Below, in pieces: positions 24,803 through 34,401 of a DNA stretch of 47,965 nt. Source of the DNA: Oscillospiraceae bacterium (GTDB taxonomy: Bacteria; Bacillota; Clostridia; Christensenellales; Aristaeellaceae); contig JAITTS010000060.1 in assembly GCA_031286995.1 (NCBI GenBank), positions 1 through 47,965 on the forward strand. The letters run 5' to 3'. The stretch's first letter is position 1. The number at the start of each line of letters is the position of its first letter. Under the pieces are notes generated by a model. It had not been told where the DNA came from and made no database searches. It saw only the letters and a list, made by a program, of their open reading frames with translations. Position numbers and translations under genes: made by a program.

Positions 24803-26383
24803 TTACAAAATTTCGTGGTAAACCCTGTTTTGGCCGTCGCGCCCCTTGGATGCGGCGTGCTTGGCCCGCTCTATGGCTTGCCGCCACGAGGTATCCGTAG
24901 ATAGCATCAGCGACAGCCCGCACGTCACCGTCACTTCGCCCACTTCGCGTGGCGCGAAGGCATGCCCCGCGATGGTGGCGCGCAGATATTCCGCGCGGTT
25001 GAGCGCCACTTTGAGGGATATGGATGGCAGTATCAGCAAGAAGGAGGCGTTGTTCCAGCGCGCCACCAGGTCATTCTTGCGCATGCGATGGCGCAGTATG
25101 GGGGAGATGGCATCCAACAGCGCGCTGGTGTCCTCGCCACCGTTGTGCCCTGCGGGGGTATCCAGGCACAGCAGCAGCAGGGCGCTGGCGCGCGCGCCGC
25201 CCACCACATCCTCGGATGGGATGCGGGCAAAGGTTTCAAAGTTCGCATCCAGCCAAGCCATCAGCGCGGCCGGCGTCAAAAGGCCGGGGGCGGGGGGCAC
25301 GGCTTCCAGCGCGCGCAGGTCGCCATAGAGCGTGCCCAGTTTTTGCTGGGATGCGGCCACCAATTGCTCGCGGGTATCCAGATCCGCGCGCATGCGCTGC
25401 CAATCCAGCGTAGCTTGCCGATAGGTGCGCCACTGGTAGAACAGCAGGCCCGCGCCCGCCAGCGCTGTCACCAGTAGCGTTATCAGAAACACGGTGATGC
25501 ACAGGCTGTTAAAGCGGGCGATATCCGGGTGGTTCAGGATATCCGGCTCCAACTGGCGCATGCTGACGCACAGGGTCAGCCCGCTGCCGGGCAAAGAAAA
25601 GATGGCGCAGGGTTGGGGCATGGCCGCGCTGCCGATATCCGGCAAAAACAGTTCTTTGCCGGCATCCATGGAAGCCAGCTCTTTGGCTATGCGCGCCATA
25701 GGCAACGCCAGTGGTTCGGCGCCGGGCGCCTTGTAACCGTACACCGCCGGGGTGGCGGCAGGTATGGATCGGCGGTAGGCGATGGGCGCAGAGGTGCTAT
25801 CCCGCTGCAACCACGCCAGCAGGGCGTGCGCCTCCGGCTGCCAGGATGAGAGCAGGTCAATGGCCGCGCGCTGCAGGGCGTTATCCAGCGTGGCCTGATC
25901 CACGTACAGCAACCAATGCTCGCCCCTGGATGTTTGCGCTTGGCGGCGATACGGCTGCGCCCACACGGCGGCCGCGGCTTCGGAGAAATGCATGGCTCGC
26001 AGCCTGTTCGGTACGCCGGCAGATGCGCCTGCCAGGCTGCCATCCAGCCCGTAGTGCAGCCAGTTGATGCCATCCGGGATGCTGGGGGGGGCGCCGCCTA
26101 TCGCGCCTTCGGAGCCGAACCACATGACCAGCCACGCCAGCGTTTCGTCGTATTGGGTGCGGATGGAGGCGACTTCGCTTAGATAATTTTCGGATATGTG
26201 GTTGGCGGTCAGGCGTAGCCAGTTCCGCTGATTTTCGGTATCCGTAGGCATCAGCAGCTGGTTGACGCCCGCATCAAAGATTATCTGTACAGCGAACAAC
26301 TGGCCGATGGCCAGTATACAGACCAACGCCGCAACAACCCACGCGCTGCTGCGCATCATGCTCCGCAGTGTCCGCATGCACAC
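24803..26383 (-). CDS. Membrane sensor protein with degenerate GGDEF domain
   Basis: TM - extracytoplasmic domain - TM; C-terminal GGDEF-like domain with RKNDLVARWNNASFLLILP in place of ...RWGGDEFxxLLP. Confidence 0.75.
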   Translation of the reverse strand: MCMRTLRSMMRSSAWVVAALVCILAIGQLFAVQIIFDAGVNQLLMPTDTENQRNWLRLTANHISENYLSEVASIRTQYDETLAWLVMWFGSEGAIGGAPPSIPDGINWLHYGLDGSLAGASAGVPNRLRAMHFSEAAAAVWAQPYRRQAQTSRGEHWLLYVDQATLDNALQRAAIDLLSSWQPEAHALLAWLQRDSTSAPIAYRRSIPAATPAVYGYKAPGAEPLALPMARIAKELASMDAGKELFLPDIGSAAMPQPCAIFSLPGSGLTLCVSMRQLEPDILNHPDIARFNSLCITVFLITLLVTALAGAGLLFYQWRTYRQATLDWQRMRADLDTREQLVAASQQKLGTLYGDLRALEAVPPAPGLLTPAALMAWLDANFETFARIPSEDVVGGARASALLLLCLDTPAGHNGGEDTSALLDAISPILRHRMRKNDLVARWNNASFLLILPSISLKVALNRAEYLRATIAGHAFAPREVGEVTVTCGLSLMLSTDTSWRQAIERAKHAASKGRDGQNRVYHEIL

Positions 26384-26437
26384 ACTCCCTACAGGCTTTC
26401 GCGCATACAGGTCCCTCAGTAAAACCGTACAGTAATT

Positions 26438-26466
26438 AATCTACAATAACTGGCCGGACATGTCAA
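26438..26466 (-). promoter_or_regulatory. Putative sigma-A promoter for the GGDEF-like/GH65 operon
   Basis: Minus strand TTGACA, 17 bp spacer, TAGATT. Confidence 0.6.
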
Positions 26467-26534
26467 TTCATTATTATAAACATTAATAAAGAATTAAAGA
26501 TTCGCACGCTAAATATGTGAAAATCTACAAATTT

Positions 26535-26584
26535 TGCTAAAATACAAAGCGCGCGGGAAGGGGCGAAGCCGTCTCTCCCGCGCG
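26535..26584 (-). terminator. Intrinsic terminator downstream of TM2 gene
   Basis: CGCGCGGGA/TCCCGCGCG 9-bp stem followed on the minus strand by CTTTGTATTTTAG. Confidence 0.7.
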
Positions 26585-26608
26585 GAGTATCTGCTTTGCC
26601 GCGGTGCG

Positions 26609-26839
26609 TCAGTAGATGAGCGGCAGGCCCATGCCATCGCGAAACCAGCCGAAGAGCAGGCAAAACAGGTCGTACAGCCAGCCAAGGCCAAAGAGCCCGC
26701 CGGTCAGCAGGTACAGCAGGCCCGAGCCCCCCTTGCCCACATAGAAGCGGTGTATGCCCGCCCAGCCGAAAAGGAAGCACAGCACCGCCGCGAACCAGCG
26801 GCTGCGCGGGCTGACAGGCGCGTAATAGGGTTGATACAT
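26609..26839 (-). CDS. TM2 domain-containing protein
   Basis: SRWFAAVLCFLFGWAGIHRFYVGKGGSGLLYLLTGGLFGLGWLYDLFCLLFG. Confidence 0.93.
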   Translation of the reverse strand: MYQPYYAPVSPRSRWFAAVLCFLFGWAGIHRFYVGKGGSGLLYLLTGGLFGLGWLYDLFCLLFGWFRDGMGLPLIY

Positions 26840-26996
26840 GGTGTTTCCCTCCTATTTTCAATTGCTCCGGGTTGTGGCGCTGCCCGGGGGCCCCGGTACA
26901 CGCTCATCATAGCGCCTCCGCCAGGCCCTTGCACGAGAGAGGCGCTAAAGAAGCATGAGAAATGCATGAGAAAATGAGGCCGTGGGGCCGGCGCTC

Positions 26997-27025
26997 TTGC
27001 CCTTTATGCGCGCTTGCGGTATGAT
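26997..27025 (+). promoter_or_regulatory. Putative sigma-A promoter for telA
   Basis: TTGCCC, 17 bp spacer, TATGAT. Confidence 0.55.
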
Positions 27026-27068
27026 AAAGAAGTAAGTCTACCATATATAGTAAAAGGAGGGAATCGCC

Positions 27069-28181
27069 GTGACAGATACGGAGATGATTGCCGCGCAGCC
27101 CCAGCAGGACGCGACGCTGACTGAGCAGGAGGCCGCCAAGCGTGACGCGCTGGCATCGGGCATTGACGTGCGGGATACCGCGCAGGTGCTGGCCTTTGGC
27201 AGCGAGGCGCAGCAGAAGATCGCCAGCTTTTCGGATGAGGTGCTGCAGGGCATCCGCACCCGGGATACGGGCGAGGTGAGCGACATGCTGACCCAGCTGG
27301 TGGCGGAACTGAAGGGCTTTGATACCAAGGGGGAAAAGCAGGGCTTCTTCGCGCGCCTGTTTCAATCCTCCGCGAACCAGATCGTCAGCATGAAAGCGCG
27401 CTACGATAAGGTGGAGACGAACGTATCCGTCATCGTGGATGCGTTGCAGCGGCACAAGGGCCAGTTGATGGATGATATTGGCACGCTCGATCACCTCTAC
27501 GCGCTGAATCAGCAGTACTTTCGCGAGCTGAACGTGTTTATCGCCGCCGGAGAAGAGAGGACGCAGACGCTGCGCGAACAGGATCTGCCCGTGCTGCTGC
27601 AAAAGGCGCAGGAGAGCGGCGACGCGGTGGATGCCCAGGCCGCCCGCGACTTTGCCGACCAGGTGGAGCGGCTGGAAAAGAAGGTGCACGATCTGCGGCT
27701 GACCCGCACGGTCTCCATCCAGATGGCGCCCCAGGTGAGGCTGATGCAAAACAACGACAACGTGCTGGCTGAAAAGATACAGTCCACCCTTGCCAACACC
27801 ATCCCGCTCTGGAAGAGCCAGATGGTCATCGCCCTGGGCCTGGCCCACGCGGATCGCGCGCTGCAGGCGCAGCAAGCCGTGGCGGATATGACCAACGAGT
27901 TGCTGCGCAAAAACGCCGAGGCGCTGCACCAGGGCACAGTACAGACCGCCAAAGCCGCAGAGCGCGGCGTGGTGGATATCGAGACCATCCGTATCACCAA
28001 CCAGGCGCTCATTCAGACCCTGGATGAGGTGAAGCAGGTGCAGATTGAAGGCGCGGCTGCCCGCGCTGCGGCCCAGGCCGAGTTGGTGCGTTTGGAGGAA
28101 GAGTTGAAGCAGAAATTGCTGGCTTTTCGCGCCAACCCCGCCCCCGTGGCCGCGCAGCCCGCGGAGGGCACTGTGCAGTAA
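27069..28181 (+). CDS. telA: Toxic anion resistance protein TelA family
   Basis: GTG start after GGAGGG; GFFARLFQSSANQIVSMKARYDKVETNVSVIVDALQRHKGQLMDDIGTLDHLY; IPLWKSQMVIALGL. Confidence 0.92.
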   Translation: MTDTEMIAAQPQQDATLTEQEAAKRDALASGIDVRDTAQVLAFGSEAQQKIASFSDEVLQGIRTRDTGEVSDMLTQLVAELKGFDTKGEKQGFFARLFQSSANQIVSMKARYDKVETNVSVIVDALQRHKGQLMDDIGTLDHLYALNQQYFRELNVFIAAGEERTQTLREQDLPVLLQKAQESGDAVDAQAARDFADQVERLEKKVHDLRLTRTVSIQMAPQVRLMQNNDNVLAEKIQSTLANTIPLWKSQMVIALGLAHADRALQAQQAVADMTNELLRKNAEALHQGTVQTAKAAERGVVDIETIRITNQALIQTLDEVKQVQIEGAAARAAAQAELVRLEEELKQKLLAFRANPAPVAAQPAEGTVQ

Positions 28182-28419
28182 ATTGTATTAGACTGAAAGT
28201 CTTTATTTTGCGGAGCTGCTCCCCGCCAATGCAGGGGGCGGTTTTTGCTTTTTTCTGGGGCGGCAGGAAGAAAAGCTCGGCCCACGCCGTTGGATGGATG
28301 ACAGTCCCTGTCTATCTATAGTATGCGAACATCAGGGCATGTCCATCCGTTGTATGCCATAGGGAGGCATCCGAAGGAGGCCCCGGGCGCAACACCGGGA
28401 AAGGCATTGGGGGGAAGCG

Positions 28420-31400
28420 ATGATGAGGAAATATTTTGCGCGGGGTGCGGGGCCGCTGAAACGGGCGCTGGCAACCCTGCTTTGCCTGGTCTTTTGGGCG
28501 CACAGCGCGCCCGTATACAGTTTTTGGGTAGGGATTGAGGCGGATCTTATGCCGGCCCCCGCGGCGCCGGAGCAGCCGCCCGAGCGAGGACAGCCGCAGC
28601 CCCTTCGCGAGGAACCCGCGCATACAGAAGCGCCCGCGCGCCAGACTGATGCCCCGCGCGCGACAGAGCCCCCGAACGAGACCGCCGCGCCGCATGAGAC
28701 CGAACCCCCGCGGCCCACGGATATCCCCCAAGAGAGCGAAACGCCGGCGGAGACGGATGTGCCGCAGGAGACCGGCTCTCCGCAAGAGACCGAGGCGCCG
28801 GCAGGCACGGACACCCCGCAAGCATCCTCTGCCCCGGAACCGACAGCCGAGCCGCAGAACGCACACGAGTTTTCAGGCTTTACACACGGCTATGTGCGCG
28901 TGATGACGGCCACACAGGTGCGCACCGAACCCCATGACAGAGCAAAATCCGAAGAGGTGCTGGCCCTGAATGAGGGTGAGGTGGTGCTGGCCGTAAGCCG
29001 CCGGGCCTTTGAGCCAGCCCCCAGGGAGGAAGCCCCCGAAGACGCGCCCGATTGGTTTCGTGTGCGCGCGCGGGATTGCGAGGATGTGCTGGTGACGGGT
29101 TACGTCAGCGGCACGGAGCTCTTTCCGCTGACGAAAGAAGAGACCGATAGTCTGCTTTCCGCCTGGCGGGAAGAGGATGTCCCCGTGGGGCAGGATGGCG
29201 TGCCGCGCGTAGGCGGGGCCTTTGTGTCCCCCGGCAGCCAGGAGGAGGGGCGCACCGTGCGTCCGGAAAAAACGGCGACGCCGCAGCCCGGGGAAACCCC
29301 GTCGCCTGCGGGGACGGCGCAGCCAGAGCCCACATCCGCCCCGGATGTGACGCTGCCGCCGGAAGCCACACAGCCGCCCGAATCCCCGCTGCCGTGGGAA
29401 GAGGAGGAGGCCGGGCCGCCCGAGCCCACCGCTACGCCGGATCCTCTGGCGGAATCCCTGGCGCGGGCGGAAGAATTGCTGGCGGAAGGCGAGGGCTTTC
29501 TAGAGGCGGCGACCCAGCGCGCCCGAAATGCGCTGGCCGCCGCCGCGCTGCCGCCGGATACCACCGCGCCGGTGATCAACGACACCCGCATCCAGCAGAG
29601 CGCCCAAAGCCCTGTGACAGAGGCCGTGCTGCTCATTTACGTAACCGACCCTGCGGGCGCCGGCGAGCAGGTCAGCGGGGTGGATGAAGTGTACATCATG
29701 TTGAACGGCAGACGCTACGATTGCGTTTACGACGCGCAGCTTGGCGCTTACACGGTGACGGTGTACGACAACGACAGTTATGCGGTGCACGCGGTGGATG
29801 CGGCGGGTAACCCGGCTGTGCCCGTTACCCTGACCGTCACCAGCATCACCAACGCCAACCCCGGCGCGGCGGATACCACGCCGCCCCAGGTGGATGCGCT
29901 GGATCACGATCCCACGGGTTGGTGCGACAGCCTGACGGTGACCGCACAGGTATCCGACCCGCCCGGCGCGGGGCAGACCGCATCCGGCGTGCGCGATGTG
30001 TGGATTACAGGCCCGGCCCCGGCCACGGATCGCATCGCCTGCGGGGGACAGGGCACGGACTGGATGGCCGAGCTGACCCAAAACGGCAGCTATGAACTGC
30101 ATGTACGGGATCGGGCGGGCAACGTGGCGGTGCAGGCCTTTGTGATAGATAACCTGCGCGCGGATGACACTTACCCGCCCCTGGCGGATGATGCGGTGCT
30201 CGATCCGCCGCCACGGGATGACGGCTTTATGGAGCCTTTTGTGGAGGCATCCGTAAGGACATGGGATGTGCCGCGCCCCGGCGCGAACCCGCCGGAACGG
30301 GCCACAGGCGTAGCCTTGGTGCAGGTGGCCTGGCGCGAAATCGACCCCCGAACGGATCAGCCCATCTACGAGGTGCTGGGCGAGTGCTACACCATGCAGG
30401 AAAGGAATCGCTGGGGCTATACCCTGCAGGAGGACGGCAACTATTCCTTCCTGATCTTTGACGGCGCGGGCAACCTTACCGTGCGAGATTTTTACATCGG
30501 CCACATCGGCGTAAACAGAACGCGCATCCCCAACCCGGATTGGTACTTGCGCCCTGTGGATGACGATGGCGACGGTTTGTACACAGAAACCGAATATCGG
30601 TTGGGTTTGAACCCGGCGAACAGGGATACCAACGGCGATGGCCTGTGGGATGGCTTGAGCGTGCGCCTGGGTTTCTCCGGATCGGCGGATAACCCCAAGC
30701 CCGCGCGCAGCGTGCTGGCGCGGGCGGGCAGCGCCGCCCCGCTGGAGAAGCTGGTGGCGGCGGGCGTGCTGGCCGCGCCGCTGACGGAGACGAGGCCGGC
30801 CAACGCGCGCCGGGATATGCAGAGCCTGTGGCGCTCTTTGCGCAACACCGTGGCATGGATGACCCGCGACGGCGATGCCCTGCTGTGTGTCAACAGCCGT
30901 AGCGTGTTCACGGCGCACATGCCCAGCAACGAGCGCCTGGTGGTGGATGGGGCGCTAAACCTGTACACCCTGGGTATGCAGAGAATGGGCAAGGGCGAGG
31001 TTCGCTCGCTGGAAGCGACGGCGGATGGCAGCATGGCGCTGCTCTACGACCGCCAGGGGCACGGCGGCCTGCTGGCGCGCGATGCGTACCTGATTGATAC
31101 CGCCCGCATGCAGGCCTACCGCGTGCCGCAGACCCAGGGCGCGCGCAGTGTGGCGATCAGCCCCGATGGCGCGCACCTGGCCATCTGGCGGCCGCAAAGC
31201 CTGACCCGGGTGTCTGTGGCCACCGCAGAGACCCTGCAAATCACCGATCCGGCGCGCTGCGCCGCGGTGGATATGCTGCGCTTTCTGCCGGATGGCACGC
31301 TGATCACCCGCGCCACGGCCCTGGGCTACAGCGCCCTGGGCACGGATGGGGAGCGGGTGGTGGGGTTGATGCAGGATTTATTGGATCTGCCCTGCCTGAT

Positions 31401-31590
31401 TCAGTGGCAGGATGTACAGACCATGACCCTGGTGGATAGAGAGATGCGCCCCCTCACCATCGAATTGCAGCTGTTGCTGCGATCCACCGGCCTCTTTGTG
31501 GATGGGGAGCCCCCGAAACAAAAGATAGCGCGAAACCTTTCCCCCCGCGAGATGTACGAGCGATCGGTGCTGATAGCGGGGCTGCAGTAA
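28420..31590 (+). CDS. Large secreted multidomain protein (P/T/E-rich linker, SH3-like, Ig-like repeats, TSP3-like Ca-binding motif, beta-propeller-like C-terminus)
   Basis: Signal-like N-terminus; P/T/E-rich region; DTTAPVIND...VHAVDAAGNPA Ig-like units; DDDGDGLYTETEYRLGLNPANRDTNGDGLWDG; TolB/WD-like VAISPDGAHLAIW. Confidence 0.8.
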   Translation: MMRKYFARGAGPLKRALATLLCLVFWAHSAPVYSFWVGIEADLMPAPAAPEQPPERGQPQPLREEPAHTEAPARQTDAPRATEPPNETAAPHETEPPRPTDIPQESETPAETDVPQETGSPQETEAPAGTDTPQASSAPEPTAEPQNAHEFSGFTHGYVRVMTATQVRTEPHDRAKSEEVLALNEGEVVLAVSRRAFEPAPREEAPEDAPDWFRVRARDCEDVLVTGYVSGTELFPLTKEETDSLLSAWREEDVPVGQDGVPRVGGAFVSPGSQEEGRTVRPEKTATPQPGETPSPAGTAQPEPTSAPDVTLPPEATQPPESPLPWEEEEAGPPEPTATPDPLAESLARAEELLAEGEGFLEAATQRARNALAAAALPPDTTAPVINDTRIQQSAQSPVTEAVLLIYVTDPAGAGEQVSGVDEVYIMLNGRRYDCVYDAQLGAYTVTVYDNDSYAVHAVDAAGNPAVPVTLTVTSITNANPGAADTTPPQVDALDHDPTGWCDSLTVTAQVSDPPGAGQTASGVRDVWITGPAPATDRIACGGQGTDWMAELTQNGSYELHVRDRAGNVAVQAFVIDNLRADDTYPPLADDAVLDPPPRDDGFMEPFVEASVRTWDVPRPGANPPERATGVALVQVAWREIDPRTDQPIYEVLGECYTMQERNRWGYTLQEDGNYSFLIFDGAGNLTVRDFYIGHIGVNRTRIPNPDWYLRPVDDDGDGLYTETEYRLGLNPANRDTNGDGLWDGLSVRLGFSGSADNPKPARSVLARAGSAAPLEKLVAAGVLAAPLTETRPANARRDMQSLWRSLRNTVAWMTRDGDALLCVNSRSVFTAHMPSNERLVVDGALNLYTLGMQRMGKGEVRSLEATADGSMALLYDRQGHGGLLARDAYLIDTARMQAYRVPQTQGARSVAISPDGAHLAIWRPQSLTRVSVATAETLQITDPARCAAVDMLRFLPDGTLITRATALGYSALGTDGERVVGLMQDLLDLPCLIQWQDVQTMTLVDREMRPLTIELQLLLRSTGLFVDGEPPKQKIARNLSPREMYERSVLIAGLQ

Positions 31591-31775
31591 AGCGCGTGTA
31601 GAGCCCCGGCCGGCCCGTCAAAACAATCCGCTTGCGGGCCTCGCGTTCGCAGGCAGATTTTTGGGGCGAATTGAAGAAATTTTTTGGTTTTTCGCAAAAA
31701 GTGAATGTACATTGTTGCCCTCTTTTGGTATGATAAGGACAAACGGTTGCACAACCGCCGCAAAGGAGGAGAACC

Positions 31776-32540
31776 ATGTTGATTGCCTTGCAGCTCTATT
31801 CCATCCGCGATCTGCTGGAGAAGGATGTGTGGGGTACCCTGGCGCAGGTGAAGGCCGCGGGCTTTGACGGGGTGGAGTTTGCCGGGTTCTTTGATTTATC
31901 CGCCCGGGAACTGCGCGCCCGGGTAATGGACTTGGGGTTGACGCCCTTTGCCGCGCACATTCCGTTGCAGCGCTTCGCGCAGGAGGAGGCGCAGGCCACG
32001 GCGGATTATGTTGCGGCACTGGGGTTGGCCTACGCCATCGTGCCCTGGACACGCGCGGATACGGTGGAAGATTGCCAGCAGACCAATAGTCTGCTTCGCG
32101 CTGTCACCCCGGTGTTCGCCGCGCGGGGCGTGGGGGTAGGGTATCACAACCATCGGCAAGAGTTTGCCCGCCTGGGGCCGCAGAACCGTTACGCCCTGGA
32201 TATCATCGCCGACGGGTTGGATGGCGTTGTGGAGCTGGATACAGCCTGGGCACAGGCCGCCGGGGTGGATCCCGCCGCCTATGCGGCCACGCTGGGGCAG
32301 CGCGTGGGGCCCATCCACGCTAAGGATTTGAACCGGGATTACACAGGCGGCCCGGATGAAAAGCCCAACGTCAACATCGGCCAGGGCATCGTCGATTTTT
32401 CCGCCCTGTTCACCGTGCTGCGCAGCGCGGGCACGCTGGGCCGCGGTGTGGTGGTGGAGCAAGAGGCCTTTGTGGGCCCGCCCATGGAGGCGCTGGCGCA
32501 GAGCGTGGCGGCGCTGCGCACCTTGGCGCAACCGATATAA
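31776..32540 (+). CDS. Sugar phosphate isomerase/epimerase (xylose-isomerase-like TIM barrel)
   Basis: ALQLYSIRDLLEKDVWGTLAQVKAAGFDGVEFAG...GYHNHRQEF...VELDTAWAQAAGVDP...HAKDL. Confidence 0.92.
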   Translation: MLIALQLYSIRDLLEKDVWGTLAQVKAAGFDGVEFAGFFDLSARELRARVMDLGLTPFAAHIPLQRFAQEEAQATADYVAALGLAYAIVPWTRADTVEDCQQTNSLLRAVTPVFAARGVGVGYHNHRQEFARLGPQNRYALDIIADGLDGVVELDTAWAQAAGVDPAAYAATLGQRVGPIHAKDLNRDYTGGPDEKPNVNIGQGIVDFSALFTVLRSAGTLGRGVVVEQEAFVGPPMEALAQSVAALRTLAQPI

Positions 32541-32549
32541 TCACCAAGA

Positions 32550-32567
32550 GACGCGCCCCGGCGCGTC
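32550..32567. promoter_or_regulatory. Intercistronic hairpin
   Basis: GACGCGC-CCCG-GCGCGTC perfect stem. Confidence 0.4.
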
Positions 32568-32596
32568 CATCAACAAACATAAGGAGGCTCCCCCCA

Positions 32597-33685
32597 ATGT
32601 CAGCAGACCAGCAATTTCGAGTCGGTATCGTGGGTTGCGGCGGCATCGCCAATGGCAAGCACCTGCCCGCCCTGCAAAAGCTGCCCCAGGTGCAGCTTGT
32701 CGCCTTTTGCGACATCGTGCCTGAGCGCGCGCAGCAAGCCGCGGAAAAGTACGGTGCGCCCGGCGCGAAAGTGTACACGGATTACCGCGAATTGGTGGCG
32801 GATTCTGCGCTGGATGCGGTGCACGTGCTCACGCCCAACAAATCGCACGCGCCCATCACCATCGCCGCGCTGGAGAGCGGCAAGCATGTGCTGTGCGAAA
32901 AGCCCATGGCCAAGACCTACGCGGATGCCAAGGCCATGCTGGATGCCGCCCGGCGCACGGGCAAAACCCTCTCCATCGCCTATCAGAACCGTTTCCGCCC
33001 GGATAGCCTGTACCTAAAGCAGCTGTGCAGCCACGGCAAACTTGGCGAGATCTACTACGCCCGCGCGCACGCCATCCGCCGCCGGGCCGTGCCCACCTGG
33101 GGCGTCTTTCTCAATGAGGAGGAGCAGGGCGGTGGCCCCCTGATCGATATCGGCACCCATGCCCTGGATTTGACCCTGTGGGAAATGGATAACTACGATG
33201 TGCACTACGTGGCGGGCAACGTGTACCGCAAACTGGCGGATACGCAGAACGCGGCGAACGCCTGGGGCCCGTGGGATCCCAAGGCCTTTACGGTGGAGGA
33301 CAGCGCCGTTGGATTCATCACCATGAAGAATGGCGCTACCATCGTACTGGAAGCATCCTGGGCGCTCAACTCTCTGGATGTGGATGAGGCCAAGACCACC
33401 CTGCACGGCACCAAGGCCGGCGCGGATATGCGCGACGGCCTGCGCATCAACGGTGAGGAGTTCTCCCGTATGTACGTCACCAAGCCAGAACTGAGCGCTG
33501 GCGGCGTGGCCTTCTATGACGGCGCGGAGAAGCAGCCGCAGGACCTGGAGGCGGAGGGCTTCTACCGCGCCCTGGCAGAAGGCGCCGCGCCCCTGGTGTT
33601 GCCCGAGCAAGCGCTGATGGTCACGCGCATCCTTGAAGCCATCTACACATCCGCCAAGACCGGTCAGCCCGTCTATTTTATTTAA
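32597..33685 (+). CDS. Gfo/Idh/MocA family oxidoreductase
   Basis: VGIVGCGGIANGKHLPAL, HVLCEKPMAKT, IDIGTHALDLTLW. Confidence 0.94.
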   Translation: MSADQQFRVGIVGCGGIANGKHLPALQKLPQVQLVAFCDIVPERAQQAAEKYGAPGAKVYTDYRELVADSALDAVHVLTPNKSHAPITIAALESGKHVLCEKPMAKTYADAKAMLDAARRTGKTLSIAYQNRFRPDSLYLKQLCSHGKLGEIYYARAHAIRRRAVPTWGVFLNEEEQGGGPLIDIGTHALDLTLWEMDNYDVHYVAGNVYRKLADTQNAANAWGPWDPKAFTVEDSAVGFITMKNGATIVLEASWALNSLDVDEAKTTLHGTKAGADMRDGLRINGEEFSRMYVTKPELSAGGVAFYDGAEKQPQDLEAEGFYRALAEGAAPLVLPEQALMVTRILEAIYTSAKTGQPVYFI

Positions 33686-33720
33686 AACAGACTCTGGGTC
33701 TAAGATAGGGGAGAGGCCTG

Positions 33721-34401
33721 TTGCCCATTATACGCGCCGCGCTGTTCGATCTGGATGGTGTGCTGGTGGATACCGCCAAGTACCATTACTTAGCCTGGAA
33801 GCGCCTGGCCGACGAACTGGGGTTTACCTTTTCCCCAGAGCACAACGAACGCCTGAAGGGCGTCAGCCGCATGCGCTCTTTAGAGATTTTGCTGGAAGTG
33901 GGCAATCTGGGCGGTTTGCCTGCGGATGAACGGGAGACGTTGGCCGCCAAGAAGAACGCCTGGTACGTGCAGATGCTGGGCACGCTGACGCAGGCCGATG
34001 TGTTGCCCGGGGCCAGGGAAACCCTGCAGAGCCTGCGCGCGCGCGGCATCCGTACAGCCCTGGGCTCGGCCAGCAAGAACGCGCCGCTGATTTTGGAGAA
34101 GCTGGGTATCGCCCCCCTGCTGGATGCGATAGTGGATGGCAACAGCGCTCACCGGGCCAAGCCCGATCCGCAGGTGTTCACCCTGGGCGCACAGGCCCTG
34201 GGGTTGCCGGCGGCGGCCTGCGCGGTGTTTGAGGATGCCGTGGCGGGCATAGAGGCAGCCCATCGGGGCGGCATGGTGGCCGTGGGCGTGGGGGCGGCGG
34301 AAAAGCTGCCGCAGGCGGATTACCACGTGCCCGGCCTGTACGCGCTGGATATTGACGCCATGCTGGCCCATTTTGCGGCGGGGGAGGGTCGGACGCAATG
34401 A
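33721..34401 (+). CDS. pgmB: Beta-phosphoglucomutase (HAD family)
   Basis: TTG start; ALFDLDGVLVDTAKYHYLAWKRLADELGFTFSPEHNERLKGVSRMRSLEILLE; GSASKNAPLILEKLGI; CAVFEDAVAGIEAA. Confidence 0.92.
   Translation: MPIIRAALFDLDGVLVDTAKYHYLAWKRLADELGFTFSPEHNERLKGVSRMRSLEILLEVGNLGGLPADERETLAAKKNAWYVQMLGTLTQADVLPGARETLQSLRARGIRTALGSASKNAPLILEKLGIAPLLDAIVDGNSAHRAKPDPQVFTLGAQALGLPAAACAVFEDAVAGIEAAHRGGMVAVGVGAAEKLPQADYHVPGLYALDIDAMLAHFAAGEGRTQ

Noticed and set aside
22652-24904. Long plus-strand ORFs opposite GH65
   Set aside because: Shadow ORFs; GH65 motifs on the minus strand are unambiguous.
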